The notes: generated from the sequence alone by a model not told the origin. Shown: positions 23,825 through 38,184, counted from the first letter of the stretch. The stretch: 64,000 nt of DNA from Larus michahellis (GCF_964199755.1 NC_133897.1:119866552-119930551); one strand, 5' to 3'. Translations and numbers: made by a program.

Positions 23825-23935
23825 TGGCACTCTGGTTTCTATTCCTGACTCAGCCAAGTGCCTCCTGGCTGAATTTGGATAAGTAACTCCATCTTCTGTG
23901 GAGCAGTATCCCTCTCTGTCAAATGCATCCAAAGT
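23825..23935 (+). mobile_element. Probable MIR SINE fragment
   Basis: TTCTATTCCTGACTCAGCC, then TTGGATAAGTAACTCCATCT and a TCTGTCAAATGC end, follows the order of MIR landmarks in plus orientation, with heavy divergence. Confidence 0.45.
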
Positions 23936-26889
23936 TAAACACCTCTTTTATTATAAACTTTGAAATCTGCTGATAAAAAAAATGCAATGGAAGAGGTGGC
24001 CATTATCATTAATACAATCATCTTGCTTTGTGGTTATTCTTTTCAAATAATCATAGTTTTAAATTAACCTTTGGCGTCATCTGCTCATAGCAAAAAAGAG
24101 ATCCTCCTGAGCACAGTGGAAACATGTCCACAATTTCCATGGCTGCCTCTCCACATAAACCCGTGTCTTTGGGAACTTGTTTCTCTCAGAATAGAGCACA
24201 AAAGCACGTGTCTCTGTTTAACTGCCTACCCATGACCTTTTAGGAGTGCATGGCGTACCAAGCAACCCTTTTCTCCTCCATGTGTGACTAGAGAACGCTC
24301 CACCTGCTCAGTTTCAACTTCTGGACAGACCCCAGTATTCATTTCTTTGCCTTGGGACAGTGACTCCTGCTGTCCTCTTCTCCAGTCTACCAGGACATGG
24401 TTGCACTTTCTATCTAGCAATCAGTTTCACCCTGCTCTGTGATCAATTTAAGGATTGAAGAAGTTATTGATAGCACTTATTAATGCTTTCAGCAGAACAA
24501 TTATTTGCAAATGTAATAAATAACCAAGGAAAGAGGGGAAGGCCCTATGCACAGCTAAATATAGTGGGTTTTGTCCAGTCTGTCTAATCCTGTGAGGTTC
24601 TGACCACCTCCGTGGAAACCCTGGCACAGTGAGGGATGCTCTGAGCAGCTCGCAGCTTGCTGTTTTGTGGCTGGCAGACATGAATGCCGAATTCATTAAT
24701 ACTCAGAATATATTTAAAGATGTGCACCCACCTACGGATATTACACGCTCTGCCCTTGAGAACAGAAGAGAAAAACGTGATCCGGCTGTTCTCTTTCCTC
24801 CCCTCCCCTTCTGATGTACACATAGCGATAGGTGTTACCCTAGGAGTCTCTGTAAAAGAGTTTGTGGGAAGTTCATCGCGTACTGAATGCTTCCTATTTT
24901 CTGGAGCCCCCTGCAAGGCCTGGCATCTCAGCACTCTCACAGGTTAGGGATTTCGTACCTAAGATTATCAGTCCTGTTAGACAAAAACAGAAGTTCAAAT
25001 ACTGGGCTTTCAAATGCAGTTTCTTACAAAATACTCTGTAAGAGCAAGAACAGAAGCATCCACTGAGGACACTGATTAAAAAGGACAAAATGTTACCTTC
25101 CTTTTATTTTAGCTTAATAACAAAAAAATTCAGTGTTGGCAATATCACCTTGCAGTCACCTACATTTTACCTATGCTGTCACTCTTCAGTACTGGTACTC
25201 TTTAGATCTTCCACTGTGATTTGTGTCATAATAAACTTTAGTTTCTTCTCTGAATTATTTCCCTCTCTGTAATTTCCTCTAGTGATTCTTGGATCCTGAA
25301 ATGACACTAGCCGCACAATTACAAATAGGAGATTTTTGAACTCCAGTCATTCAAGAAACTCGTAACCCTGACATCCCAAAAATATTGTATTTTCTGTGAG
25401 ATGAAAGGAGCTTATTCTGTGCTTTAATCATGTCCTACTCATTTCCATAAACTAGAATTTATCCTTATTCAAGCTTCTCTCCAGTTCTCTCTTGCCTACC
25501 CCGGGACTGACAAAATTTCAAATAACCCATACCAGACGGAACATTTTTTGCTAGTGATTTTGCAGCAGAACACAACCATTGCAGGAGTAAGGGAAGGAAA
25601 ATACACAAAAACAGTGAAACAAACCTTTGGATTCCAAAATTTAGTAATTTTTGTAGACAAAAATTAGGAAGGGTCCAGTACAGTTCTCCTTATAAAAGGA
25701 TCCCAGCTTTGTTGTAGGGCACTAAGTCCAGTCTTTGGGCAGCCTTGTCTCCTGACTCTCTCCCAAGGACCAGCCCGGGTGAACCTTGCTGTGCCAGCCC
25801 TTGCTGAGCTGAACAGTATTTGCTGTCATTTATGTCCTGCACCAGGGAATTTCCATCTGCTATCAAAATAATTCTTCTTATCAGCTTTAGACTTGCTGGC
25901 TTTATGTTGTATTGTATTTCTGATCTTTGCGAGAACATTGCCCTGGCTGTTTCAGTTTGCAAAGGTGGGGAAAGCACACAGAAATAGGCAGGAGTGATGC
26001 CGCAGCCAGTTCTGGGCAGAAATTTAGAAAAGCTGAGTCTTCCAGAAATAACACCAATTTCTTTGTTACAAAGTAACACTGCCACAACAACCTTTTCCTA
26101 ATATTATGAAAGAGTAAAATGAAACATATAATTTCTTTTCTTGACTGTATTTCATACATGATCTACTTTTATCACGTTCTCAATCATCTCTCTAAACAAA
26201 CCAGCTCTCGCACAGCCAGGTTGTGACATTCCATGACTCTCTGTTTTTGTCCATTTTGGGTCCCTTGTGTGCTTACTCTAACTTTTGTACAACAGAGTGA
26301 CCAGACCTGCTCAATCAGTTTAGAGGCTCTCTCCTTGCAGGTCAGGCTTTGCACCCCCCTGGTCCTGGGCATCCCCCCAGCCCAGGGTGAGGAGCCTGGC
26401 GGCGCTCCGGGAGCCCCCTCTTACTGCTTGGAGCCTCCGCATCTCTGCCTTCAGCAACCGGGCACCGCAGTGTGCCCCTTCCACCACTGCTCCGCTCTCA
26501 CCTGACACGGAAAATAAGGCTTTCAGAGGTTTTTCATAACCTGATGGTGTATGCAGAGAACTCAAAATATTTCTTCTCACGTTTGTCATTTTCTGTGTTA
26601 TCAAAGTGAAAAAATGAATGTCATCCCCCTCTTTGCATAACTGTATTTGGGTCCCTAATTTTCAGAGTCCCATTTTTCGGAGTCTCATCTCACCCAGGGG
26701 GCCAGACAATTTTTGACAATGTTGTTACCTCCAGATGTCCCAGCGTATTGTTTTGATAATTCATCAAAGTCTTAAAGATCACCGCTAGGGTCTATCCGTG
26801 TGTATTCTACTGCCATCCTTGTAAAACTTTCACCTTTCTTTCAATACCTGCTTTCTTTTGTAAAACAGACGCTAGGGCAGAATTTTGCA

Positions 26890-27330
26890 TCTCACGTCAT
26901 GACTGCTAGATTTTCTTAACAGCATCCTGTGAGAAAAGTTATCAAAGACTTTCTGAAATTTCTTCTAAAATTTGTATTAAGTGGTTCTGCACAATCCATG
27001 CCTTCATTAAGATTCTTCAAGGTTCTTTTAGGAAGTTAAAAAAGGCATACTTTTCTGTTACTGGATCAGTCATGCTTAGCATTAAGCTCGTGTGCAGATT
27101 TTATAACTCACTAACTTAAATTTCAACCTTTCTTTTTTATGTGGCTGAGATGATTTTGATTTTCAAGTAAAACACATGCCACGTTCCATTGATTTGGTAT
27201 AGCTGAATAGTCTATTTTTAAAGGAAACCTGCATGATTTTGTTAACAGCTATCAGCCTTGATTGATGCCATCTGCTCTGGGAGGTTTCTTACTTTAGCAT
27301 GTCAATTCTGCAGTTTCTCTTCTGATACCT
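26890..27330 (-). mobile_element. Ancient CR1/L3-like LINE relic (reverse-transcriptase fragment)
   Basis: On the minus strand, 26922-26962 translates to FQKVFDNFSHRML, closely matching the FQKAFDKVPHRLL-type motif of the RT domain of CR1/L3/L2 LINEs. Flanking frames contain stops and shifts. It is far older than the CR1 copies at 10.6 and 20.6 kb, and its limits are approximate. Confidence 0.6.
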
Positions 27331-30300
27331 CAGTGTTTGACAGGCTCCCATCTTTAGTAATTAAATAAAATATGTAGAGAGTGCATGTATTTCTAATCAG
27401 TAAAGACTAATGGGGGGACATAACGTAGTCTCTGCAATACCCTTGTCATTTTTAGTTGCCCCTTTGATCTAGCAAATCCCCTAATTCTCTTTCAGATACT
27501 TATATTTCTCATTTATTTGCAGAAATGTGTCTGTTTGTGCTTGAAATTTCCTCTCAGTCCTCCTGTTTCCCATCTTTCATTTTTCCTTGCCAGTTTACGT
27601 TCCTTTCTTTCGGGTTAGCCAGGGCTAGATTTCCTTTTCCCGAAGGTTACCTGTTTGGTTCATCATACTGTGTTTGTTTTTTCTTGCCTTCCTGCTTCCT
27701 TTTTGGTTTCAGGGTATGCATACCTTCTGTGATGCAATTATGGTATGCTTAAGTAGTTCCATGTTGAGGCTAAGGATTGTAATGTCTTCACTTCTGACTC
27801 GTTTCCTTCTCCGTACCTCTTTCCAAGCGTCTCCTCCCTCCAAATACAAGAAATTTAAAGGATTATATTTTAATTGCAGTGCAGTTTAAGTCTTATCTAG
27901 CTATTAGATTTCTATCTCCACCCTAGAAAGCTTTATATGATATTTTGGGTTTCTTGTGTTTTACCAGGATAGGGGGGTATTTGCATTAGCTTCTTTATTT
28001 AAAACTGGCCCAGACCCAAGTCTCTACACTTCAGAATACTGCACGAAATGCGGTTGTGACCCAAACAAGCAGCCAATGCAATTTTAAATAGAAGTCCTGC
28101 CAAGGCACTTTGAAGGGAAATGGCAAATTCAGATTGGTCAGACCATTTGATGCTGTAGCACACTTCAGTAAGTTCAAGGGCACTAGCAGGGTTTTGGAAA
28201 AAAGCTGGATGTGTTATCAGGCTGGTGCTCTCCAGGATGGGAGGAGCTGCTTTTCTTTTTTACACCATGGTCATGTTTAACCATGTTCACTAAACAAGAA
28301 ACTATGAAAAGAGTTAAGAAAAATCCTGGTTTAAAACCAAGAGACACACATGCTTTGTTTTAGCATATCCTTGCCATGGCAGGACAAACTGCTTTAATCA
28401 GTTTCAAAAACCATGCACAGCGCTGGAACCTAGAGGAAGAAAAGAGGCATTTAAAGAAAAATGCCAGGAGCACTGAGAAGGGGGGGAAACAAGAGGATCA
28501 GGGAGGAAAGAAGTGACAACTTGCCTTCTGTTCACGCACTGAAAGCAGGAGTATGATCCACACAGGAGGTGAAGAGGGGGGAAAATGAGGAAAGGGTCAG
28601 GCAAGGCTCTGAATACCACCAAATGGTTTGCATGTAGAGGCTGGCCAGAAACAACACCAAATCACTGGACTGCAAAGCTGCACCCAAATCCACACAGGTC
28701 CAGCTTAGAGCCAGGGACCTGGGAGTGTTTCAAATCTGGGTGCCTGATCCAGTCCCATTCCAGCTCTGCTCTGAGCAAGAACCTGCTTCCCTTCCCTGTG
28801 AGCCAGCATGGCAGCCAGGTGGGAACTGTGAACCTTCAAGCCACGTCCCCGGTTTGGACATCTCAGGAGCACAGGAGGCACGATGCCACCACACACATCA
28901 GCGCAGTGGTATGGGGCCCATTTGGCTATGGTTAACAAGTCAACGGGAAAAGTGTCCTTCCTGATGTAAGCGCAGGACTGAGACCTGCACGGGAGACGAA
29001 GAAGCAGCCTCCAGTTTTATTTTAAGTTCTCTGTGGCCTCGGCAGTAAGGCAACATTACGTTCACTTGACTTCAGCTTTAAAAGGAGATGCATAAAAGAG
29101 AAGAATAGCACCAACATATTTTTAGGGCACGGAAAATTAAAAAAATATATAATTTTTGAAACTGACCCTTGGCAGCCTGTTTAAAAGAGCTTGAAACTAT
29201 CTGAACTACACAAGAAAAAAAAAAAAGAAAGAAAAACATGCCCACGAGGGCTGAAAAATCACTTCAGTAATAGATGACTTTTAACTTTACATCAGAAAAT
29301 GTTTGGCAGGCATAATTTTAAAGTGTTAGGGAAATGTGTGTGATAACTGCTTGGGTGAAAGAGCAAATGTAGTCCACAGTGAGATTTATCAAATGTTCAC
29401 ATAAGCAATCAGAATCTGGCAGGGCCAGCTGCCCGTGGAGAGGGGCAAAGAGGATCACAGCTCTAAACTTTGAAAATTTAATGAAGTCCACTGATTTCTC
29501 ACAGGAAATTTTTCTTTGAGCGTGTTCATGTGTCATGGGAATGCTAGCGAGCAGAAGGCTCTGACAAAATGCCAGCTATAAGGCATAAGGGAAAAAAAAA
29601 ACCCTCCAAGCCCCACCAAAGGCCAAACCACCCTTTTTCTCTTTTAAAGCTGCAAAGATTCTGGATGGCCCAACACCCCTGAGCATCCTTATGTGTTACC
29701 CTTAATCAGACAAACCGGCCTATTGACCTGATTGAGGTTATCAGGAGAATCTTGTAGAACTGGCCCCTTTTCAAAGAGACCAGAAGAGCACTGAACTTCC
29801 CCGGGCTTGAGAAGGAATGTGGGCAGAGGCTGGAGCCAGCCAGCAAAAGGAGCAAGCAGTGCCATCTGGGGTATTCATGGGAGCAGTAGCTGACTATCCG
29901 CTTATATAAGGAAAGAAGGGACATCAAGGCAAAACAAGACGTACAGGGCTAGGAGGATAACAAGCACACAAAAAAACCCCGCAGTTTAAACCAGAATTTA
30001 AATATTCTTAGCTTTATGCTACAAATATGGAAGCAGCTTGCTTTTGCTATTCTGCTGGAGTAGCATCCTATCAATGAAATGCGTTTTTTAGCACCGTTTG
30101 TGGCACAGGATGTTTAAAAAAATAGTAGGTTTTATAGTTCAGACACCTCAAAGATCTCCTATCCCAGTGCTTGAGACCTGACCATTTTTCAGCAAGCGAT
30201 GACATTTGGGAATGTGTTTGCTTGTGAAGGTCCCTGGGTGCGTGAGGCTGTGACAATGGCGCAGACCCAGCTGCAGTAGTGCAGGCTCCTGTGTGCCAGA

Positions 30301-30999
30301 GGTGACCAGGCACCAGTTGACACCAAGGCAGTGAAGTGTCCCAGATCTGAATGAAATGGACTTTTGGAGAGCGATAGAGTGCTAGAAATGTGTAACAGCC
30401 AGGCCTAGCTGCAAATGTCAGGGAACCAGATGGGTGAGTCTTACATTCCTTGTGAGAGTCTTGACAGGCTGTGGATAATTAGCTCATTTAGACTGGAGAC
30501 AAGCCAGCAATACCTTAGTCTTGATCCTGCATGTGTGAAGTATGAGTGGGCATGAGGGATACCCAGCGCCTCCCAGGAATGGGCCGTGTCCTACATGTAA
30601 AAGGTCGGAATTTGATTCTGTTTTTCACTTTCAGCAGGGCCGCACTGGCTTTCCAAGTCCCCAAGGATGCATGAAAGCCATGTGTCTGTTTGGCCAAAAT
30701 TATTTGTAACTCATACTTTCCATATGAAGTTCACCATAAAATAACAAAGAGAAATGGCTTAATTGAATTTGTTTGGAACCCAATATCAGAGGAGTGTAAC
30801 AAATAGAAAACAGTCAAGCGCCATACAATCAAACAGTTAGGGAGAAGTTACAAATTTCAACACACATGCAGCTGCCTTGTGTTGAACAATCGAAACTACT
30901 ACATGTAATATGGCTGTACTTCTATAATAATTTCCATCCAGGCACAGAGAAACACTTAACATATTTTGCTTGAAATTTCCCCATGCTGTTTCCTGGGAC
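27331..30999. other. Non-coding stretch, no gene seen
   Basis: No recognisable gene or named repeat. Frames are short and domain-free. Confidence 0.6.
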
Positions 31000-31004
31000 T
31001 AAAA

Positions 31005-31120
31005 GGTAAACTGTGGATGTCTGCAGGTGAGTGATTCGCCCAAGGTCACAGGGCAGGGGATCTGGAAGCAGAACTTTCTACTCTTGGTGATGTACTTTAA
31101 CCACAAGACCATCCTTCAGT
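31005..31120 (-). mobile_element. MIR-type SINE relic
   Basis: The plus strand reads GATTCGCCCAAGGTCACAGG, then a GGAAGCAGAACTTTCTACTC segment and TTAACCACAAGACCAT. This is the reverse complement of MIR landmarks (CTTGGGCAAGT, the ATTCGAACC region and the GTGGTTAA box). Confidence 0.65.
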
Positions 31121-34100
31121 CTCCTTCACGCTGATGACTTTGGAACTAGCTTTAAAAGATCCAGTGAGACGCAATGATGGGAGTGCTAGATAGCTACACT
31201 AGATAGCCAGAGGCAACAAAAATGATTAGAGACATGTGGGGGTATTTCTAAACAAAAAGATTAAGACCAGAAGTATTTCATTTAGAAAGGAAAACAGTAA
31301 AAGATGATAGAATTGAGGTATATAAAATAATGAATGGTGTGAAGGAGAAATCAGATGCCCTTCATAAAACAAGAGGGCACCTAATGGAATTAAAAAAGGC
31401 ATTAGCTTATAAATGGCTAAGGATATCGCTCTCCAGCTTATCTCTAAGCAACCCATGGAACTCTCAGTTGCAGGATACTGATGTAAATAGTTCAAGAACA
31501 TTAAGGAAAAAAGGAAAGATTGTATATAGCCAGTAATAAATACAGAAGATCTTTGAGCTAAAGAAAATATGTCTTCAAAGCAACAGTCTTCCCCTGAAAG
31601 AACCATCTTTTTCCCTGAGAAGAAGCTAACTCTTTTTATCCCTGGTTGAGTTTCACCTGCCTGAGTGCAGAAGGCCCAGCAAAACCTGTACCTGCATTCT
31701 CATATGTCCCAAAACAAGAACACTCCTGCCTACTCATTTTTCAGGAAGCCTCTTCCGCAGAACAGCATCAACAGTCTTAGAAAATCAATTTTCTGCTAAT
31801 AGCAAAAATCATGTCCTCATTTTGCCTCCAGGAATCCCAAGCTGTCTTTGTACCACAGAGGCCACTGTTAGGAAAAGATGGAGAATAAGGAAGGTGGCAC
31901 CATCTTGTTCTTTTCCCCTCAGCTCACATCTGCAGCCACCTTCAAAATCCACTGCTTCTTTCCCTCCAGAGTCAAGCTGCAGATCCATGTAAGATCCCAC
32001 CTGGATCTCAGTGACCATCTCTTGGATGCCTAGGGTAAATCCATCAGTCTTTTATTTGTCTACACAGAATGGAGCACTAACTGTCCAGCTCTCACTTTTG
32101 CCTCTCTCCATTGGTGCTGCATCTGCTGATTCTCACCAGTCTTCAAGTCTCCCCCTAACTTCCCTCCCATCAGTGAGCTCCCTTTGACAATCAGTGTGTT
32201 AATTGTCCTCAGTCCACCTAGTCTGTCTTTTTCTCATTTTCTCCTATAACGGTCTTCATGCCTTCACCTACAGTCACCAGCTGGCACAGCTGCCTTGACA
32301 TCACCCGTAAGGCTCCCTCCAATACAGACGGTAAGTCTGTCTAACCCCTTTCCTGTCATACCACCGCTTACAGTGAAACAGGCTGCTATAGATAAATGGT
32401 GTCAAATTTGCCTGTTACTGGCAAGCTAGGAAAGTCTGTTTACCTTGTGTGAATGGTCCTTAGTGCATGGATTATGTCTATTCAGTGTTTAGAAAAGTGT
32501 TTGGTGTAATGGGTACATAACAGGCTACAGAAATTATAATGATCCTCTGAATAATTCAGCACTGTTTCCCGGTGCTGAATGCATGGACCATCAATCAATC
32601 TCCCTTAGGACATCTTAACTAAACCTCCAGGTGAGTCCTGGGTTATTTAGAGAGCAGTACACCTTGGGGAGACCAGCATTGGTATTTTAGTCAGAGACAG
32701 CCGTTTTATTCCTTCCCCTGGGTCTGGGCAACCACAGCACTCCTCCCTCCCTCCCTTATGACTGTGGGATCACGCTGATGGGCCTGGACTCCCTTTGTAA
32801 GAGCTGATATGCACAGCGCCTCTTCCATCAAATGCCGCCAAGTTCAGTTCACACAGGGAAATAAACCTGTTTTTATTTCATAAGAGCACTTTGCCTTAAC
32901 TTTGAGCTACTTCAGCAGCCCCTGGATACTGTGGTTTCCAACAGTTATTTATATGTTCTCAATGTCTGCCACTCCTCTCCTCTCTTCCTTTGCTCCTCTG
33001 GCAACACTGATAGCAGGAGCTATTATTAATTACTTGTTGAATACCTGCAGTGCCCTGCTGCAGCAGGAGAGACAGTCCTTCCCCACCAGGAGTTATAAGC
33101 TGGGTATGCAAGTGAACGAGCGCACAGAAAGTTTGTCGGGTGATTGGATGATGAAGAGGATGGTTTTAAGTTAATGTTTGTAAGAAGGTGAGGAAAAGAG
33201 AAAAGGGCTCTTTGTTCATGTTTCTTTGTTAAATCTCTCCTCTCCTTGCTACACAGTATCATGAAAATAAAGTGAATGCCAGTAAATAAATCAGAGGAAA
33301 ACTGTAAGCATTAAAGGTCTAACTAGGAGATAAATGAAGAACTACAGAAATAGTTTTGCAGCTGGAACTGAGAAATGATGAGAGAAAAATATCTAAAGAG
33401 CAAATCAGAAATCCCTCCTGTTGCCAAGCACTTAGGCAAAATTTTAACTGATCATAAAAACAGACCTTGACCGAGGATTTTTTAATGTGAAAAATTCAGG
33501 TTATTTTTTTTCATTTTTTTCTGTCAGATGGTCTTTTTCAAATTTCCATCTAATGAAAATTCAAAATAAGTAGTGTTTTTCAGGTGTGAGAAAGGTCTGG
33601 TTTCAGTTTTGCTAAAGAATCTCAAGTTGCTTTTTGACAGATTATATATATATATTAAAATGCATTTTTTCTTTAAAAAAACCTTTCCTCCACTGACAGA
33701 AATGTTGATGAAAAAGCTTAGTCAACCGTAGCCTATTGGGACTGTGCAGGTAAGGTCACTGAGGTAAAGGGTTGGCAGTGCTTCTTTTTGTAAATATTCT
33801 CCAAGTAGACCAGGTTTTAAAGACATGCCCAAAGCAGAGAATTACCAAATTCAAGGTCTCACTTTCAATGCTGGATCTTCTAGATACTGTATCAGAAAGT
33901 GTTCCTGGAAACTATTACCTAAACAGGGCCAGTTTATACCCACGTTTATTGTCATTTATCTTGAACAGTTACTTCTCTTCTCTCTGGGATTCACTACCTG
34001 TGTGTATTTATAGGGAATAGCTGTATCACTTTGCTGACTACACTTTGCTAACGTGGACATTCAAGCCTCTCCTAATCTCCTTTCACAAGACAGACGCTCC

Positions 34101-35744
34101 ATTCCCCGATAATCATTCTACCTGCGGTTCCAGCTTAAGCTCACCTTTCTCAAAGACGGATGCTCAGAGCTCCACACTCTGCTCTAGATCAAGTTTCACC
34201 TGTGGCTTCCATGGAAGTATTAGTATTTCCTCATGTCTGCTGGAAATACCTTGCCTGAGACAACCTCCCATCATTTCTGCCTGACCAAATCACAATGTGG
34301 CTTCGCAGTCCTTCCGTGAGAACTAAAAGCTGTGACAGGTGAGGTCTGGCAAAACCGACTACAGCAGTAGGAGACAGTTTTGCCCCCACACCAGCTGCCT
34401 GTTTGATAGAGGCAACCACAATCACAGACTCAGGAGTGGGGTGCACGCGCCTGAGCCTATGTACTACCAGTTCCAGTCCTACGTTGGCTATCCTGCAAAT
34501 CATCCTTAATTACGTCAGTGAAAATTAAGGAAAACCTATAGATGCCTATACTGAACCTGAGGTTTGAGGTAGAAATGAGTCAGAAATGCTGGCTGAGGGG
34601 GAATGACCACAGTTGTAAAGGTCTCGTTTGAGAAGCAGAAAGAGCCATTAACTGGGGTGAGACAGAACAGTGTTACTTTTGGTTTTTTTAAAAGGTTGTT
34701 CCTTATTCATGAGTGCGTTGGGCAAGGAAAACCAGTTGAGTAAAAGCCACTAAATAATTTGTCAGGATGAGCTGTCCTTTGCCCCAACAAGCACTTCTAA
34801 GGTTCGTATCCCTCACCCGTAGACTTCGGCTGCATACAAACCACCTGCAAAGCCGCATCTGCGCTAACCTGCCAACCACATCAAACCGGTAACTTCCATT
34901 GCCAGTGGGGGTAGCCAGCCAGATGAGGAGCTATCAGGAAAAGGTTATCAGGTGAGCCATTCATCTCATAAACACGGGCTTACAACAGCTGAACATGCAA
35001 CAGCATCAGCTTTGGTTCAGTTGGATATGGGATGTTGTTTATTTGATTTCTGGATCAAAAGCATGATTAAAATACACATTGGAGAACCCAAGGTTATTAA
35101 AGCCACAACATACATCATCAATATGGAATGTGCTAATGGCTTTCACATACATTAATTTTTTTTGAACGTATTATCAGCTAGGAAGATAGTAGTTACTCCC
35201 TCCTCCCGCCTATAGACATTCTCTAAATGTATTTTCACATTCAACTTAATTTACCAGAGAAGCAGTGAAAGAAGAGGTACCTCTGCCTGCACAAGTAGTA
35301 AAGTTGGACAAAACAGAAATTAAGATGTGCATTTTATATTTTTCTCCTTCAAACTGAAAAAAAAAAAAGAAGTTGTATTCTGTGAAAAGTAGGACAACAG
35401 AAATCTGTATTTTAATACAGGAAGGCAAATTAATTCTTTGTGAAACAACACAGAAGTCAATGGCACTACACCAGAGATGAATTCTACCCAGGCTGTAAAA
35501 AGAAAACATAAGTGCAATGCCGACCAACAGAAGAGATTCCATTTAAAGTAAGAATTATGTTTCTGTCAGAAAAAAACAACAACTAACTAAATTTGTTTCC
35601 TGGAAGGAGATCCAACTTGGCTCTGCTGCAGCAGTGTAAAAGGATCCAAAATAAGTAACAGCAGGCATCTCTGCTAGAATTTGCTTCTGATCGACATAAT
35701 TTTTCCTCTGGTACCAGAGAAGAATTGAACACACATTGCAAGTG
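31121..35744. other. Non-coding stretch, no gene seen
   Basis: AT-rich with a short TATATATATA run near 33643. Nothing coding or RNA-like is recognised. Confidence 0.6.
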
Positions 35745-35870
35745 AGGCACAGTAGTTAACTGCACAGAACACGAGAAAGGGGGCTAAAGCTCTGGCATTT
35801 AAAACTCGGCTCAGCCAGTGAGTCAGCACATGGTCTTAGACAAATCGCATACACTGTGTGGGGTGAATTC
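35745..35870 (+). mobile_element. Probable MIR SINE relic
   Basis: GGCACAGTAGTTAACTGCAC, then AGCTCTGGCATTTAAAACTC, GGCTCAGCCAGTGAGT and GTCTTAGACAAATCGCAT reproduce the order of the MIR A/B-box-derived head and core in plus orientation. Confidence 0.55.
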
Positions 35871-36723
35871 CCTCCCAAATGCTTTCTAATTCAGAGACAT
35901 ACAAGTCCTGTTGGGACAGCGGGGGAGAATATTCTTAATTACAGCCATGTTCTATGTCTACATCCCCATACATTATGATGGGGGTCGGACCCTCCCTGCA
36001 GGGGTGTTAGCAACACTGAGGGACTATCAGCTCCCTGAAGTACCAGCATTTTACGAACGCAGGAACTTTACATCATGCTTTAGTGGTGGCAGTTTGTATA
36101 TACCAGCACACGTTAATAAATGAACAGTAAAGCACCATAATCACAATCTGTGCATCTGCGTCTGTTTTATGGTGTCCTGAAAATGTTTTTAGAGTGGTTG
36201 GAATACAGAAAGCAGAAATTATCATTCCTTCCCAGCTAGGCTCATGTGAAAGGCTGTCTGACTGTGACTGGCAGATTTGATATTTCGTTAATTGTGAGAG
36301 ACCCCACTTTGAATAATGCACTCACATTTGTTATGATCAGTGAATATTTCCTTTCACATCGCATTTTCTCCATATATAAACTTATCATAATCCAATAAAG
36401 AGCCTATGTGAGCAAGTCTTCTACATGCAGCCTTTCCTCTACGCAGGGGAAAGGCTGGCTTTTTTGTATACGATAGTCATGCCATTTTTCATTTCTGCCC
36501 GAGTGAGGTCCACAATGACTGGAAGTCTTCCTCATGCAAAACGATTTGTTCTCAGGTTGGTTCAACCTAAAGCTGAAGGCTTCATTCAGAGACATCCAGT
36601 AAGAAGCGCTTCTCGGAAACCAGTAACAAAAGCTGCACTAGACATGAGGAAATTGTTCATTAAAAAAAAACAATACCAAAAACCAACTAGGGAACTACGC
36701 TGATGTGACAAATGAAATTGTAA

Positions 36724-36735
36724 GGGGGGGGGGGG
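36724..36735 (+). repeat. G12 homopolymer
   Basis: An uninterrupted G run in otherwise AT-rich DNA. Confidence 0.85.
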
Positions 36736-36984
36736 AGAATAATCAAAAGCAAACACAGTCCTAAAGTTTCACAGTATTTGTCTTTTAAAAATTAGATGTA
36801 CACCAAATATTCCCCCCAAAATCTTGCATCTAATTCAGTTGCATTCAAAACCAAATTTAGATGAAGGCAGTATTTCTAAGGGAAAGCGCAGCACCTAAGG
36901 TCCGAATCTGACTTAAATCCAGAGGAATTCCCCTGAAATCAATGGCTAAAGCAGTGCATATCAGCAAGAGATCTAAATCTGTCC

Positions 36985-37115
36985 TAGCTGATTCCAGATC
37001 TATCTTTTATTTGCTATATGGCTTTAGGCAAGTCAGTGACCTTCTTTTTATTTTTCAGTTTCTCCATCCGTAAAATGGTGATAATGCTGCTTGTAATACA
37101 TGAAGACTGGGGGGA
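36985..37115 (+). mobile_element. MIR SINE relic
   Basis: GCTTTAGGCAAGTCAGTGAC, then CAGTTTCTCCATCCGTAAAA and TGGTGATAATGCTGC is a clear MIR 3' half in plus orientation. Confidence 0.75.
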
Positions 37116-37597
37116 CTGGTTAGTTCCGTAACATGGTCTGGATATGAAAATTGCTGGGGATCAATCACTTCTAGTTGCCTCCATCACCTTTATTGACGCT
37201 TTATAATTTTAATACTCAGCTTTTCTGCTTGCTTGCATATTTCTCTTTTCAAAAGTGCAAGCCATAGCCTGGAATCCTTATTCAAGTTTTAGGCTGTTTA
37301 CTTCCATGGCACGATTCACACAAGAAAACCAAGTACGAAATTTGGAACTTGGCCCCAACAACAACAAACTGTGAGGATATTTCAAACAAAACTCATAAAT
37401 CACTGCATGAAATCAATCCCGTTTAGATTCGTTTTTCAGAGCGCAGAGGAATGTGCACATTAACTGACCCACTGATGCCCATGCAACAAGGGCACAAACA
37501 GAAACGTCGCAAAACCTTCTTCACCCTTATTTGATTAATGTACACTGCGCTGGTATTTGCAGCAATAGTCAATGTTGTTCAAACAGTGAAAATGGGG

Positions 37598-37613
37598 AAA
37601 AAAAAAAAAAAAA
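37598..37613 (+). repeat. A16 homopolymer
   Basis: An uninterrupted A run just left of the second CpG island. Confidence 0.85.
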
Positions 37614-37820
37614 TACAGAACAACCCAACCTGAAAACACCCTAACGTCTGACAGCTCTGAGAGGGACCTCTAGCGTGTGCTAGAACATTTCGCGTTGCGC
37701 TTCGGGCGTCATTAATACACCAAAATCACCGCAGTCATTTTGAACAGGCGAAGGGAAGTTTCGCCAAGCGCCTCCGACCCGCGGGGCCAGCCAGCATCCC
37801 TGCACGGCCGCTGCTGAACC

Positions 37821-37859
37821 CAACGTTACAAGTGGCATTAAATTGCCACTTTTTCGTTG
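37821..37859. repeat. Hairpin with 8-bp perfect stem and outer CAACG/CGTTG pairing
   Basis: AAGTGGCA (37830-37837) pairs with TGCCACTT (37844-37851) across TTAAAT, and CAACG (37821-37825) pairs with CGTTG (37855-37859) outside an internal loop. On plus it is followed by a T run. Function unknown. Confidence 0.6.
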
Positions 37860-38165
37860 TTCCCAGGCACTAACTTCCTCAGGTCGCCCCGCAGTTTCCC
37901 CGCTCGCAGCCCCCGGCGGTCGCGGGAAGGGGGGGGGGGGAGATGAAAGATGGAAAGTTGCTTTTCAGGCGCAGCTTCTCGCTCCGTTCTTGTGACAGAG
38001 AACAAAAATCATCAGTCGGGCCATCAAGCCCCGCACCCGCCTGCTGCCCTCCCCCCCCCCCCCCGCCATCTCACACCGTGCGATGCTCGGAGGTGCAGCG
38101 GGGCGGTTCTGGCTCCTTTCCCTCCCCCGCCGGCCGGCGGGAAGCGCCCGCAGGCCTCTGGCCAG

Positions 38166-38184
38166 CCCCCCCCCCCCCCCCCCC
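38166..38184 (+). repeat. C19 homopolymer
   Basis: An uninterrupted C run in the CpG island. Another C run lies at about 38051-38064. Both are prone to sequencing error. Confidence 0.85.

Larger units (their letters stand above)
20929..26880. other. Non-coding stretch with two probable MIR relics
   Basis: No gene is recognisable. Two MIR-like SINE fragments are listed separately. Remaining frames are short. Confidence 0.65.
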
